This document shows positions 43,962 through 52,729 of a stretch of DNA of 64,000 bases, piece by piece. A model generated the notes under the pieces. It had not been told where the DNA came from, did not search any database, and saw only the letters and a list, made by a program, of their open reading frames with translations. The stretch comes from Archangium lansingense (lineage in GTDB: Bacteria > Myxococcota > Myxococcia > Myxococcales > Myxococcaceae): the NCBI RefSeq assembly GCF_026626635.1, contig NZ_JAPNKA010000001.1:372001-436000 (forward strand), read 5' to 3'. Every line of letters begins with the position of its first letter. Position 1 is the stretch's first letter. A program made the translations under genes and the position numbers.

Positions 43962-45130
43962 GCATGATCAGCCGAGGTGCCCAGCAGCAGATTTCCACGG
44001 AACGCCTGCCCTCTCTCCTACGTGAGGTGTATGAGGGGCGGGTGCTGTTACCCATGACTGAACCGGGCTCATGGGACGACCAGCGGCGGCTCAAGCTGTT
44101 CGAGTCTATCTATCGCGGTCTTCCCATAGGCAGCCTCACGATCTGGCGCACGACGGCGCATCTCGACCATCAGCGGAGCATCGGACGCGTAACGCTTCAG
44201 GAGCGTGTGGGCGGCACGTCGGGTGAGCGTTTGCGCATGTACCTGGTGGATGGCGCTGGACGCGTGGCAACGCTTTTCGAGGAATTGGGCGCATCTTTCT
44301 GGAGCGGTGACAGGTCGAGTTTGCGCCGTCCGCTCGCTTTAGCACGTGGCTCGTTTGTCGTCTTCGACTTGGAGACGCGAACATTCCGCATGCGCCAGGA
44401 GGGCACGTCTCTTCGGGTAACGGAGATAATGCTGGCGGGTCTCTTCGACGCGGAGGCGCAACATGCGTTTTCGGCTCAGCTTCGGGTCTTACCAGATGGG
44501 GATAAGCTGGCGAACCGGTTGGTGCATCTCGTGGATGCGTTCTTCGACTTCAGCCTGCCTGTCATCACGGTGGCATCAGATGACATGGACAGCCTCCGGC
44601 TGTTTCTGTCCTCCCTAGGTAGACAAGTCCCTGTTTCACTTTCGGCGGGTTTGGAGACGACTTGGTGGTGGTGCGATACGTGTGGCCAACGGATCGAACA
44701 TCCTAGGGATGGTCTGCTGGAGGGACTCTTCAACCAGGAGGAAGGTCGGCCGATGGGTCGATGGCTGAGGCTCGTGCATGCCCGCGGAGCCAGCTCGCTT
44801 CCATCTGGGTGTCAGTCTGATGCTCGCCAAGTGCTCGAACGTGATGGGTTGATCGTCGAGTCTTTGGGTTTGGACACGTTTCTTGGTATCGATGGTTCGA
44901 CGAACCTGTTCGCGCTGCTCGCTTCTGACGTCTATCCTAAAGAGCAGGTCCTCGAGATATACAAACGCCTGCACACTCCCGGATACGAGCGAGCCCGCAA
45001 TTACTTTGGCGAAGCGATACGGCAAGGCGTCTTCAAACCGAGGCTGGGCACAGTGGTCCCGGGTTTCTACGCGCAGGAAGAGATCGCGGCGACACTCGAG
45101 TGGGTTGACGGAAAAGGGCGAAACCCCTGA
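43958..45130 (+). CDS. DUF262 (ParB/Srx-fold) family protein, candidate defence gene
   Basis: 390 residues from GTG 43958, overlapping the previous stop by four bases; ATG 43964 is an alternative start. The N-terminus has the DUF262 signature in order: LKLFESIYRGLPIGSLTIWR and, at 96-106, LVDGAGRVATL in place of the canonical DGQQR-x-T-L. The two central Gln residues are therefore Ala and Gly, so nucleotide or DNA handling may differ. A WWWCDTCGQRIEHPRDG segment could be a small zinc site. No C-terminal HNH (DUF1524) domain is present. DUF262 proteins occur in GmrSD-type and BREX-associated defence. GC is about as low as its two partners. Confidence 0.78.
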   Translation: MSMISRGAQQQISTERLPSLLREVYEGRVLLPMTEPGSWDDQRRLKLFESIYRGLPIGSLTIWRTTAHLDHQRSIGRVTLQERVGGTSGERLRMYLVDGAGRVATLFEELGASFWSGDRSSLRRPLALARGSFVVFDLETRTFRMRQEGTSLRVTEIMLAGLFDAEAQHAFSAQLRVLPDGDKLANRLVHLVDAFFDFSLPVITVASDDMDSLRLFLSSLGRQVPVSLSAGLETTWWWCDTCGQRIEHPRDGLLEGLFNQEEGRPMGRWLRLVHARGASSLPSGCQSDARQVLERDGLIVESLGLDTFLGIDGSTNLFALLASDVYPKEQVLEIYKRLHTPGYERARNYFGEAIRQGVFKPRLGTVVPGFYAQEEIAATLEWVDGKGRNP

Positions 45131-45298
45131 GCAGGCTGCATCACTCGTGGGCGAGTCTCAAGAAGAAGAGAGAGGACTGGTATCCCACGCGGAGCTGCGC
45201 TGCGCGACGAAGTGGACAGTCTGACGCGCCGCGCCAGCGGCGCCGGGAGTGCACGGCGAGCCGCTGTGGCGCAGTGCCGTTTGAGGTAATCCTCGGGC

Positions 45299-45694
45299 AT
45301 GCGCATCTGCACGCTGCTCGGACTGCTGGGGGGGTTGTTCCTCGTCGGTTGGCTGGCCCTGGCCATCTCCCTCTGGCGCAAGGAGAGGGAGGCCAGCCGC
45401 CGCCACAAGGAGCAGTTGCGCCTGCTCGGCACCGAGGAGCTTCTGTCTCGGGCACGTAACTGGGGTCCGATGAACCGTCACGCGGACCTGCCCGCCGTGG
45501 TGGAGTTCCGTTCCCTGCTGGAGCAGCACCACTACGAGGAGATGCTCGAGGGATGGCGCGCTCTCACCTCGTCCCTGTTCGCTCTGGAGGAGCACGTCTC
45601 TTCGGCCGGCCCCCAGCTCTACGACAGTGATTCCTTCCGCGTGCTGCGGGACTACGTGGAGGTCCTCCACGAGCGCCAGCAGCGCGGCGAATAA
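45299..45694 (+). CDS. Small membrane-anchored hypothetical protein
   Basis: 131 residues. One N-terminal membrane helix (MRICTLLGLLGGLFLVGWLA, residues 1-23) followed by a Lys/Arg-rich stop-transfer stretch (RKEREASRRHKEQ) and a helical soluble part with acidic and aromatic residues. Topology is N-out or signal-anchor. No family recognised. The gene is 168 bases past the DUF262 gene and 12 bases before the GH20 lipoprotein, so it is more likely to be cotranscribed with the hexosaminidase. Confidence 0.7.
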   Translation: MRICTLLGLLGGLFLVGWLALAISLWRKEREASRRHKEQLRLLGTEELLSRARNWGPMNRHADLPAVVEFRSLLEQHHYEEMLEGWRALTSSLFALEEHVSSAGPQLYDSDSFRVLRDYVEVLHERQQRGE

Positions 45695-45706
45695 ACTCGG
45701 GCTCCG

Positions 45707-48403
45707 ATGATGAACCGACTCCTGTGGTGGCCCCTCGTGGCCGTCCTGTCTTTGTCGTGCCGGGGTTCCCAGCCGAAGCCGTCGTCTGACGAAGCGCCCC
45801 AGGCCCGGACCTCGCTCTCCCTCCACTGGCAACCCGTGGACAACCTCGTGGGACGCGGGAGGTTCTTCCACTCCACGCTGACGCTCGAGAACCAAGGGCC
45901 CGAGGTCTTGGGGGACCATGGATGGAAGCTCTACTTCAGCTTCTCCCGCCGCTTCCTGAAGGACGGCGAGGGCAATCTCGCCAGGGTCCAGGAACTCGAG
46001 AAGCAGGGCATCCGGATCTCGAAGGCGGACCGGGCCGGGAGTGGCGACTACCACGTGCTCGAGCCCCTCGCGGGCTTCCAGCCTCTGCTCCCGGGAGAAC
46101 GGCGCACCTTCCACCTGCTGGCCAACTGGCAGGCCATCCTGAAGACAGACGCGCCCGCCGGGTTCCATGTCGTGTTCTCCGGTGAGTCCTCTCAGAGGGC
46201 CATCGCCGTGCCGCTGACCGTCGGGTTCGACGTCTCCGACCCGAAGCAGACCACGCGCTTCGGTGGCGACGTGCTGCCGGTTCCGACGCCCGAGCTGCGC
46301 TACGCCGAGAACCCGGCCTTCCAGCCCCTGGACCTCGCGGCCCGGCTTCTGCCGGCTCCCCGGCGGGTGAAGGAGGGCTCGGGACGGGTGACGCTTCGGG
46401 GCAACGTCACCATCGTGCATGTGCCGGCCCTGACGGGTGAGGCGGCCTATCTGGCCTCGGCGCTGCGGGACGTACTGGCCGCATCCATCACCACGGCTCG
46501 CATGGATGAGGGGGATGCGCGGATCTCCCTGGGCCTCGATGCCACCCTCGACATCGACGGAGATGGCGCGCGAGACGCGGAGGGCTACACCCTCGAGGTG
46601 AAGGACGGACGGGTGCGCATCATCGGCGCGGATGCGGCGGGCGTGTTCTACGGCATCCAGACGTTGCGTCAGCTCGTGCCCACGGAGGCGCATGCCTCGG
46701 CGGTATGGCCCGGAGGTCGCCACACGGAGGTCTCCCTGCCGGAGGTGTTCATCTCCGATGCGCCCGGGTTCGCCTGGCGCGGCATGCACCTGGACGTGGC
46801 GCGTCACTTCCAGTCCAAGGAGACGATCAAGAAGCTGCTCGACGTGCTGGCACACTTCAAGATCAACACCTTCCACTTCCACCTGACCGATGACGAGGGC
46901 TGGCGGCTGGAAGTCCCAGGCATCCCGGAGCTCACGCAGTATGGCGCGCGCCGTGGCTTCGCCCCGGCCGAGGCCGGAATGCTCCACATGGCGTGGGGGT
47001 CCGGAGAGGGCATCGAGGGCGGAGGTCCCATCCGCCGAGAGGGCTCACCGGCCTGGCAGGGCTTCGAGCCGGAGCTGCTCAACTTCGCCGGACAGGGGAG
47101 CGGGTTCTACACGGCCAGGGACTTCGAGGAGATCCTCGCCTACGCCACTGAGCGGCACATCAACGTGATTCCGGAGATCGACGTCCCCGGACACGCCCGT
47201 GCCGCTGTTCGGGCCATGGAGTATCGCCATCGCACGCTTCAGGACTCGGACCCCGAGGGGGCCTCTGTGTACCGCCTGGCGGATCCGGAGGACACGTCCC
47301 AGCACCTGAGCGTCCAGGGCTACACGGACAACTTCCTCAATCCCTGTCTGGAGAGCACGTATGTCTTCCTGGACAAGGTCGTCCGGGAGCTGAAGGCGCG
47401 CTACGACGCGGTGCCGGGCGCCAGGCTCGTGGCCATCCACGGTGGAGGTGACGAGCTGCCCTCACTGAGCTCCAACGTGTGGTGGCAGGGCTCCCCTCAG
47501 TGCAAGCGCAACCCCGCCACTCGGGACCTGTCCGATGTCCAGCTCTACAACCACTTCCTCACTCGCTGGCATCGCATCATCACCTCGACCGGCGCGCGGA
47601 TGACGGGCTGGGATGACGTGCTCCACCATGGCCTGTCGCTCGAAGGCTTCATCCCCATGCCGTGGAGCAACGTGTGGGGCTGGGGCCGCGAGGGCGATGC
47701 CTATACCTATGCCAACCAGGGCTATCCCGTCGTCCTCGCCCACGCGACGAACCTCTACCTGGACATGGCGAACCACAAGGACCCCGACGAGCCGGGTGCC
47801 GTCTGGGCCCAGTTCATCGACGACAGGCGGGTGTTCGAGTACCGGCCCTTCGATGTATTCGCCAACGCCACCGAGGACAGCTTGGGCAGGCCCCTCGCGC
47901 CATCCAAGTGGAAGGACAAGGAGCGCCTGTCGGCCTCCGGGAAGAAGAACGTCCTGGGGATGCAGGGCCTGCTCTGGGGGGAGAACGTCAAGACGCCCCA
48001 GGTGCTCGAGTATCTCGCCTTCCCGAGGATGCTCGGCGTGGCCGAGCGCGCCTGGAACCCCGAGCTTCCGCCCGTGAGCGAGCTGCCCGCGCTCTGGGGC
48101 CGCTACACCAACAGCCTGGGCCAGTACGTGCTGCCTCGGCTAGGCGTCTATCGGGCGGTGGATGTGCGTGGTGAGCTTCCGGAGCGCCTGGGTGTCAATT
48201 ACCGCATCCCCCTGCCCGGTGCTCGACGGGTCGAGGGGCGCCTGGATGCGAACGTGCTCTTCCCCGGACTTGCTCTCGAGTACTCGACCGATGCGGGAGC
48301 GACGTGGTCCGTGTACTCGGGACCTGTCCAGGTGTCGGGCAGGGTGCTCCTCAGAACCCGCGCGAGCGATGGCCGGTACAGCCGCACCACCGCGCTGGAG
48401 TGA
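45707..48403 (+). CDS. Exported GH20 beta-N-acetylhexosaminidase lipoprotein
   Basis: 898 residues. Lipobox LSLSC (Cys18) puts it on the membrane. Domains in order: a CHB_HEX carbohydrate-binding beta-sandwich (about 35-190), GH20b (200-340), the GH20 barrel (about 350-780) and a C-terminal beta domain. Catalytic pair HGGGDE (Asp582, Glu583) and typical motifs FHFHLTDDEGWRLEVPGIPE, PEIDVPGHARA and WEN. It removes terminal GlcNAc or GalNAc from chitin oligomers, peptidoglycan fragments or glycoconjugates, which suits a predatory soil bacterium. A start at 45710 (second Met) is equally good. Confidence 0.93.
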   Translation: MMNRLLWWPLVAVLSLSCRGSQPKPSSDEAPQARTSLSLHWQPVDNLVGRGRFFHSTLTLENQGPEVLGDHGWKLYFSFSRRFLKDGEGNLARVQELEKQGIRISKADRAGSGDYHVLEPLAGFQPLLPGERRTFHLLANWQAILKTDAPAGFHVVFSGESSQRAIAVPLTVGFDVSDPKQTTRFGGDVLPVPTPELRYAENPAFQPLDLAARLLPAPRRVKEGSGRVTLRGNVTIVHVPALTGEAAYLASALRDVLAASITTARMDEGDARISLGLDATLDIDGDGARDAEGYTLEVKDGRVRIIGADAAGVFYGIQTLRQLVPTEAHASAVWPGGRHTEVSLPEVFISDAPGFAWRGMHLDVARHFQSKETIKKLLDVLAHFKINTFHFHLTDDEGWRLEVPGIPELTQYGARRGFAPAEAGMLHMAWGSGEGIEGGGPIRREGSPAWQGFEPELLNFAGQGSGFYTARDFEEILAYATERHINVIPEIDVPGHARAAVRAMEYRHRTLQDSDPEGASVYRLADPEDTSQHLSVQGYTDNFLNPCLESTYVFLDKVVRELKARYDAVPGARLVAIHGGGDELPSLSSNVWWQGSPQCKRNPATRDLSDVQLYNHFLTRWHRIITSTGARMTGWDDVLHHGLSLEGFIPMPWSNVWGWGREGDAYTYANQGYPVVLAHATNLYLDMANHKDPDEPGAVWAQFIDDRRVFEYRPFDVFANATEDSLGRPLAPSKWKDKERLSASGKKNVLGMQGLLWGENVKTPQVLEYLAFPRMLGVAERAWNPELPPVSELPALWGRYTNSLGQYVLPRLGVYRAVDVRGELPERLGVNYRIPLPGARRVEGRLDANVLFPGLALEYSTDAGATWSVYSGPVQVSGRVLLRTRASDGRYSRTTALE

Positions 48404-48412
48404 ACTCACGCG

Positions 48413-49561
48413 CTACGGGTCACTTCGTGTGTTCGCTGCGGCGTCCATGCGCAGGAAGGCCGCCACCCGCTCGGACGCATTGCGGCGGATGTTCATGTAG
48501 AAGAGCTGGTACTCCACGGGGTGGTGGTTGCCCTTGCCCATCGCGCGGTCGAGCAGCCGGCTCATGAAGTCGCGCGGCAGCTCTCCGCCGAGGACGACCT
48601 CCAGCTTCCCCTCCTTGCATTGCGCACCGGTGAGTCCTGGCATCACCTGGGGCGGGGTTGCTTCGAGGAACACGGCTCCTTCGTTTCGTTCCCGCGGGGC
48701 CGCCTCCGTGTCGTGCCGCCAGGTCAGGGGATTCACGCAGAGGGTGGGCCCCACCGCGGAGCCCGTGTCCGCCACGATATCCCGCCGCACCTGGATTCGC
48801 TCCGTGTAGCCAGCACTGCGTGCGTTCCAACTGATGAGACAGCCGGTCTGCTCCGGCGAGTCGCAGAAGGGAATGTCCGGAAGGGTCTGCCGGAGGTTTC
48901 CCTCAGACATCGGCATCCCGATGAGATACGCGGCGACGAGTTGGTTCCGGACCGGAGTCCCGCTCACGGCTTCTCGGAGGAGGCGTCTGGCCATCACGGT
49001 CCCCTGGCTGTGTGCCGCGAGGATGAAGGGCCGTCCGTGATTGTACTTCTCCCGCCAGTAGCGGAACGCCGCGGCGACGTCCTGGTAGGCGAAGTCCACC
49101 GCTGCCAGGCCGTCCTTCCCCTGACTGGTGAAGGCGGTCATGTTCGCCTGCCGGTAGCGAGGCGCGTAGATGGCGCAACAGGCGTTGAAGGCGCTCGCTT
49201 GAATGAGCGTCGCCACCCGGTCGGTCGCCGTGTTGAGGGCGGCGTCATCGATGGGCCCATTCCACTCGCCACCGATATACGTGGTGGGGTGGATGTAGAA
49301 GACGTCGACGGGTGCCTGGGATTGGTCGACGCCCGGGCTCGACGGCGGCACCGTGTCCGCGAGATCTCTGAGCTCGGGAAGCGCGCTCCAGGCGGAGGGC
49401 TGGGTGTAGTCGGGCGGAGTAGGGGGGCGCGCCTCGCTGAACGGAGTCCTGGGGGTGACCGACCACAGGTAGATGGACCCGAGGTTCATCACCAGCAGCA
49501 CACCCAGCAGGATGCACGCCGAGAGCGTGGCGACGATGACGCGCCGGAGCTTGTTCCGCAT
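48413..49561 (-). CDS. DUF3089 alpha/beta-hydrolase
   Basis: 382 residues with an N-terminal membrane anchor (about 8-33). The nucleophile elbow is LAAHSQGT (Ser185); HPTTYIGGEWNGP (91-103) and YAPRYRQANMTAF are typical DUF3089 blocks, and the extended insertion with CCA and paired cysteines is usual in the family. The catalytic His is probably in the C-terminal FYMNIRRNAS region or upstream; it was not located with certainty. Substrate unknown, often annotated as a lipase-like hydrolase. Divergent from the sigma gene at 49755, convergent with the hexosaminidase. The ATG at 49561 starts the anchor helix. Confidence 0.85.
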   Translation of the reverse strand: MRNKLRRVIVATLSACILLGVLLVMNLGSIYLWSVTPRTPFSEARPPTPPDYTQPSAWSALPELRDLADTVPPSSPGVDQSQAPVDVFYIHPTTYIGGEWNGPIDDAALNTATDRVATLIQASAFNACCAIYAPRYRQANMTAFTSQGKDGLAAVDFAYQDVAAAFRYWREKYNHGRPFILAAHSQGTVMARRLLREAVSGTPVRNQLVAAYLIGMPMSEGNLRQTLPDIPFCDSPEQTGCLISWNARSAGYTERIQVRRDIVADTGSAVGPTLCVNPLTWRHDTEAAPRERNEGAVFLEATPPQVMPGLTGAQCKEGKLEVVLGGELPRDFMSRLLDRAMGKGNHHPVEYQLFYMNIRRNASERVAAFLRMDAAANTRSDP

Positions 49562-49754
49562 CGTGGGACGATAGAAAGGCACTCTCCGGGTGTCAAAGGA
49601 CGCGCTTGCCGGCTTGCCCTCCCGCCCAGGCCCCCGTCTTTCCTGAGCGTGGCGGGATGCGCTAGACACCGCGCCGCCAAAAAAACTTTCGTCCACCGGG
49701 CGGGCCCGCGGCGTTGTGGGCTGTAGAGTGATTTCTGCATTCCGCCCCAGTCCG

Positions 49755-50336
49755 ATGCGTCCGACCGCGCTCGCTCCCGACGACTCGCCGCCCGACTGGC
49801 TCGCCCGCTTCCACGCGGGAGAGCCCGCGCTGCTCGGCGAGTGCTACCGGGCTCACTTCGACGCGGTGTCGCGCGCGGTGGGCTCGGTGCTGACCGGGGC
49901 GGATCGCGAGACGGTGGTACACGACGTCTTCCTGCGCCTCGTGTCGCAACCGTCCATGCGCTCGGGGTTCCAGGGGGGCTCGCTGGAGGCGTGGCTGTGC
50001 GTGGTGGCGCGGAGGCAGGCGCTCGACTTCGCCCGCTCGCGCGCCCGCGAGAGCGCCGTGGTGGAGCGCTTCGCGGATGAGACGAGCGGGGCGTTCAGTG
50101 GGCCGGACGCGGAGCGGCTCGAGCGCCGGCTCGAGGCTCAGCGGCAGGTGGAGCGCTTCCGCAAAGAGCGGCTGCCCGCCAAATGGGCGCCGGTGTTCGA
50201 GGCTATCTTCCTGCGCGGCCTGAGTCAGCGCGAGGCCGCTGCCGAGCTCGGCCTGAGCCGCACCACGCTCGCCTACCAGGAGCTGCGCGTGCGGCACCTG
50301 CTCAAGAAGTTCTTCCTGGCTCCGGAGGGCCCATGA
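49755..50336 (+). CDS. ECF-type RNA polymerase sigma factor
   Basis: 193 residues. Region 2 spans about 28-100: YRAHFDAVSRAVGSVLTGAD, DVFLRLVSQP (promoter -10 helix) and WLCVVARRQALDFARSRARE. Region 4 spans about 135-185 with the HTH FLRGLSQREAAAELGLSRTT. The last base pairs overlap the anti-sigma-like gene (ATGA), so the regulator pair is coupled. An A-run (CCAAAAAAACTTT) lies about 75 bases upstream of the start. It most likely controls its own three-gene operon; the signal is unknown. Confidence 0.9.
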   Translation: MRPTALAPDDSPPDWLARFHAGEPALLGECYRAHFDAVSRAVGSVLTGADRETVVHDVFLRLVSQPSMRSGFQGGSLEAWLCVVARRQALDFARSRARESAVVERFADETSGAFSGPDAERLERRLEAQRQVERFRKERLPAKWAPVFEAIFLRGLSQREAAAELGLSRTTLAYQELRVRHLLKKFFLAPEGP

Positions 50337-51112
50337 GCTCCGCCACTCCCTGTGACTCGACGCGCCTGGTGGACGCGCATTTCGGCCGCCGAGGCCTGCC
50401 CCCGCGACGCGAGCGCGCGCTGCGCGAGCACCTGCCCGGGTGTGCCACCTGCCGCGCCCGCTATGAGCGGCACCTGCTGCTCGCCGAGGTGGACCGCTCC
50501 ATCCCCGACACCCGGGAGCGACTCGCGCGCGGACTCGGGCTCGCCGCCGCGCCGCGCGCCCGCACCTGGCCCGTGCAACTCGGCCTCGCGTTCGCGCTGG
50601 GTCTCTGCGCGCTGGTGCTCGTGCCGCGGCTGGGTGCTTCGCCTACGGTTGATGAGGGCTTCACCCCACGTGGCGGCACCGAGGCCCACGGCCCGGTCGT
50701 CGGGCCGCCGCCCGCGCTCGAGGTGTACCGGGTACGCGACGGCAAGGCCGAGCCCACCAACGGGAGCATGCGCGCCGACGACGAGCTCGCCTTCGCCTAC
50801 CGCAATCCGGACGGGCTGCCCTTCCTCATGGTCTTCGCCACCGATATGGCCGGCCAGGTGTACTGGTACTACCCGAGCTGGACGGACCCGGACACCTCGC
50901 CCACCTCGGTGCTCACGCAGCAGAGCGAGCACCCCCTCGAGCTGCCCGACGCCATCCGCCACCCGCTGCCTCCGGGGAAGTTCAGCCTCCACGCGCTCTT
51001 CACCCACGCTCCCCTCTCCGTCCACGAGGTGGAAGCGCGGCTCGCCCGGCGGGAACCGCTCGTCGGCGAGGGCGAACACATTACCCACCTTCCCCTCCTG
51101 GTCCAGCCGTGA
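50333..51112 (+). CDS. Zinc-finger anti-sigma-like DUF4384 protein of caspase module 2
   Basis: 259 residues. N-terminus REHLPGCATCRARYERHLL carries HxxxCxxC (zinc-finger of the zf-HC2 anti-sigma class), which normally holds its sigma factor until released. One membrane helix at about 80-100 (VQLGLAFALGLCALVLV). The outer part (120-255) has ADDELAFAYRNPDGLPFLMV and FATDMAGQVYWYYPSWTD, of the DUF4384-like pattern. Starts in a four-base overlap with the sigma gene and its stop overlaps the caspase GTG. It is related in layout to the 38562 protein, which has lost the zinc ligands. Confidence 0.85.
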   Translation: MSSATPCDSTRLVDAHFGRRGLPPRRERALREHLPGCATCRARYERHLLLAEVDRSIPDTRERLARGLGLAAAPRARTWPVQLGLAFALGLCALVLVPRLGASPTVDEGFTPRGGTEAHGPVVGPPPALEVYRVRDGKAEPTNGSMRADDELAFAYRNPDGLPFLMVFATDMAGQVYWYYPSWTDPDTSPTSVLTQQSEHPLELPDAIRHPLPPGKFSLHALFTHAPLSVHEVEARLARREPLVGEGEHITHLPLLVQP

Positions 51113-52689
51113 CGCGCTCGCTTGCCCTCGCCCTTGTCCTGGCGGCTGCCCTCGCCCGCGCGCAGCAGCCTCCGTCCCCGCCCGCAGAGGGCGAGGCCCC
51201 GCGCGTGGCCAGCTTCGCGCTCATCCTCGGTGTCAACCGCAGCTACGACCGCGCCCAGAAGCCCCTGCGCTTCGCGGACGACGATGCCGCGCGCTACCTG
51301 GACCTGTTCCGCCTGTTGGGTGCTCGCACCTATCTGCTCGCGCGTCTCGACGACAACACGCGAAGGCTGCACCCGCAGGCGGCGGCCGAGGCACTCGAGC
51401 CCACGTTGCCCTCCCTGCGTGCCCAGGTGCGTCAGCTCGCGCAGGACATTGCTCAGGCGCGCGCGCGGGGCGTTGCCGCCGAGCTGTACGTGGTCTACGC
51501 GGGCCACGGCGCGCTGCGCGACGGGGCGGGCACGGTGAGTCTGGAGGACGGGCCGCTGACCGGCACCGAGCTCGCGCGCGAGGTGGTGGAGCCCGTGGGA
51601 GCCAGCCGGGTGCACCTCATCGTGGACGCGTGTGACTCGTACTACCTGGCCTACGGCCGCGGCCCTGGTGGGGAGCGCCGGGCCCTCAGCGGCTTCGCCG
51701 TGGCGCCGGGCCTGGCTGGTGCAGCCAACGTGGGGTTGCTGCTGTCCACCTCGTCCGCGCGCGAGAGCCACGAGTGGGAGGGTGTTCAGGCCGGCATCTT
51801 CCACCACGAGGTGCGCTCGGCGCTGATGGGGGCGGCGGACGCGGACCGCGATGGGCGCGTGTCCTACCGTGAGGTGGCCGCGTTCGTGGCGCAGGCCAAT
51901 GCAGCCATCCCCAATGAGCGCTTCCGCCCGCAGGTCCACGCGCGGCCGCCCGCGGGCGGTGATGTGCTGCTCGACCTGCGGCCGGGCCTCGGCCGCCGGC
52001 TCGAGGTGGAAGGCGCGCTCGGCGGCCACTACCAGCTCGAGGACGGCAACGGCGTGCGGCTCGCCGAGTTCCACTCTGCTCCTGGCCAGCCGGTGCACCT
52101 GATACGGCCGGGTCCCACCGACACCCATTTCCTGCGGCGCGTGGGCGAGCACGAGCAGGAGTACCGGCTGCCGGCGGGGGACGGCGTGGTGGTGCTCGCC
52201 GCGCTCGAGCCACGACCCCCGCAGGTCGCCTGGCGCGGCGCCGCGCACGAGGCCTTCACCCGCCTGTTCACGCTGCCCTTCGGCCCGGACGAGGTGGCGC
52301 GCATGACGCTGCCGCCCGCGCCCAGGGTGCCGAGCGCGCCGTCCCCGGCCAGCCCCGCTGTGACCGGCTCGGACGCCCGCTTCGAGGGCGGCGTGGTGGC
52401 GCTCGTGGTGGGGGGCATCGCGTTCGCGGGGGTGGTGGGCACCTCGGTGCACGCGCAAGGGCTCGCCGACAAGCTCCCGCCCACCGCCTCCCAGTCGATG
52501 GTGGCCGAGCAGAACGCGCGCATTCGCACCGCCAATACCGCCATGATGGTGCTCGGCGGCGTGGGGCTGGGGGCGAGCGTCCTCGGCGGGGTGCTGCTCC
52601 TGTGGTCGGGCGCGCCTGCCACCACCCCGGTGCCCACCGTCACCGTGGGCCCCGGCGCGGGCGCCCTTTCTCTCTCCGGGCAATGGTGA
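51109..52689 (+). CDS. Exported, membrane-anchored caspase-like protein (module 2)
   Basis: 526 residues, GTG start in a four-base overlap with the previous gene. Signal peptide MTRSLALALVLAAALARA. Caspase motifs: VVYAGHGALRDG (His133) and LIVDACDSYYLAYG (Cys175), then DADRDGRVSYREVA, an EF-hand-like loop. The middle is beta-rich; two hydrophobic helices near the C-terminus (about 430-450 and 480-505: VALVVGGIAFAGVVGTSV; MMVLGGVGLGASVLGGVLLL) should hold it in the membrane. As a periplasmic or secreted protease under an ECF sigma factor, it may act in envelope-stress or self-killing; that is inference. Confidence 0.88.
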   Translation: MTRSLALALVLAAALARAQQPPSPPAEGEAPRVASFALILGVNRSYDRAQKPLRFADDDAARYLDLFRLLGARTYLLARLDDNTRRLHPQAAAEALEPTLPSLRAQVRQLAQDIAQARARGVAAELYVVYAGHGALRDGAGTVSLEDGPLTGTELAREVVEPVGASRVHLIVDACDSYYLAYGRGPGGERRALSGFAVAPGLAGAANVGLLLSTSSARESHEWEGVQAGIFHHEVRSALMGAADADRDGRVSYREVAAFVAQANAAIPNERFRPQVHARPPAGGDVLLDLRPGLGRRLEVEGALGGHYQLEDGNGVRLAEFHSAPGQPVHLIRPGPTDTHFLRRVGEHEQEYRLPAGDGVVVLAALEPRPPQVAWRGAAHEAFTRLFTLPFGPDEVARMTLPPAPRVPSAPSPASPAVTGSDARFEGGVVALVVGGIAFAGVVGTSVHAQGLADKLPPTASQSMVAEQNARIRTANTAMMVLGGVGLGASVLGGVLLLWSGAPATTPVPTVTVGPGAGALSLSGQW

Positions 52690-52729
52690 GTTCGTCCACC
52701 GTCACGTCGAGCGGCGTTTCTCTCTCGAC

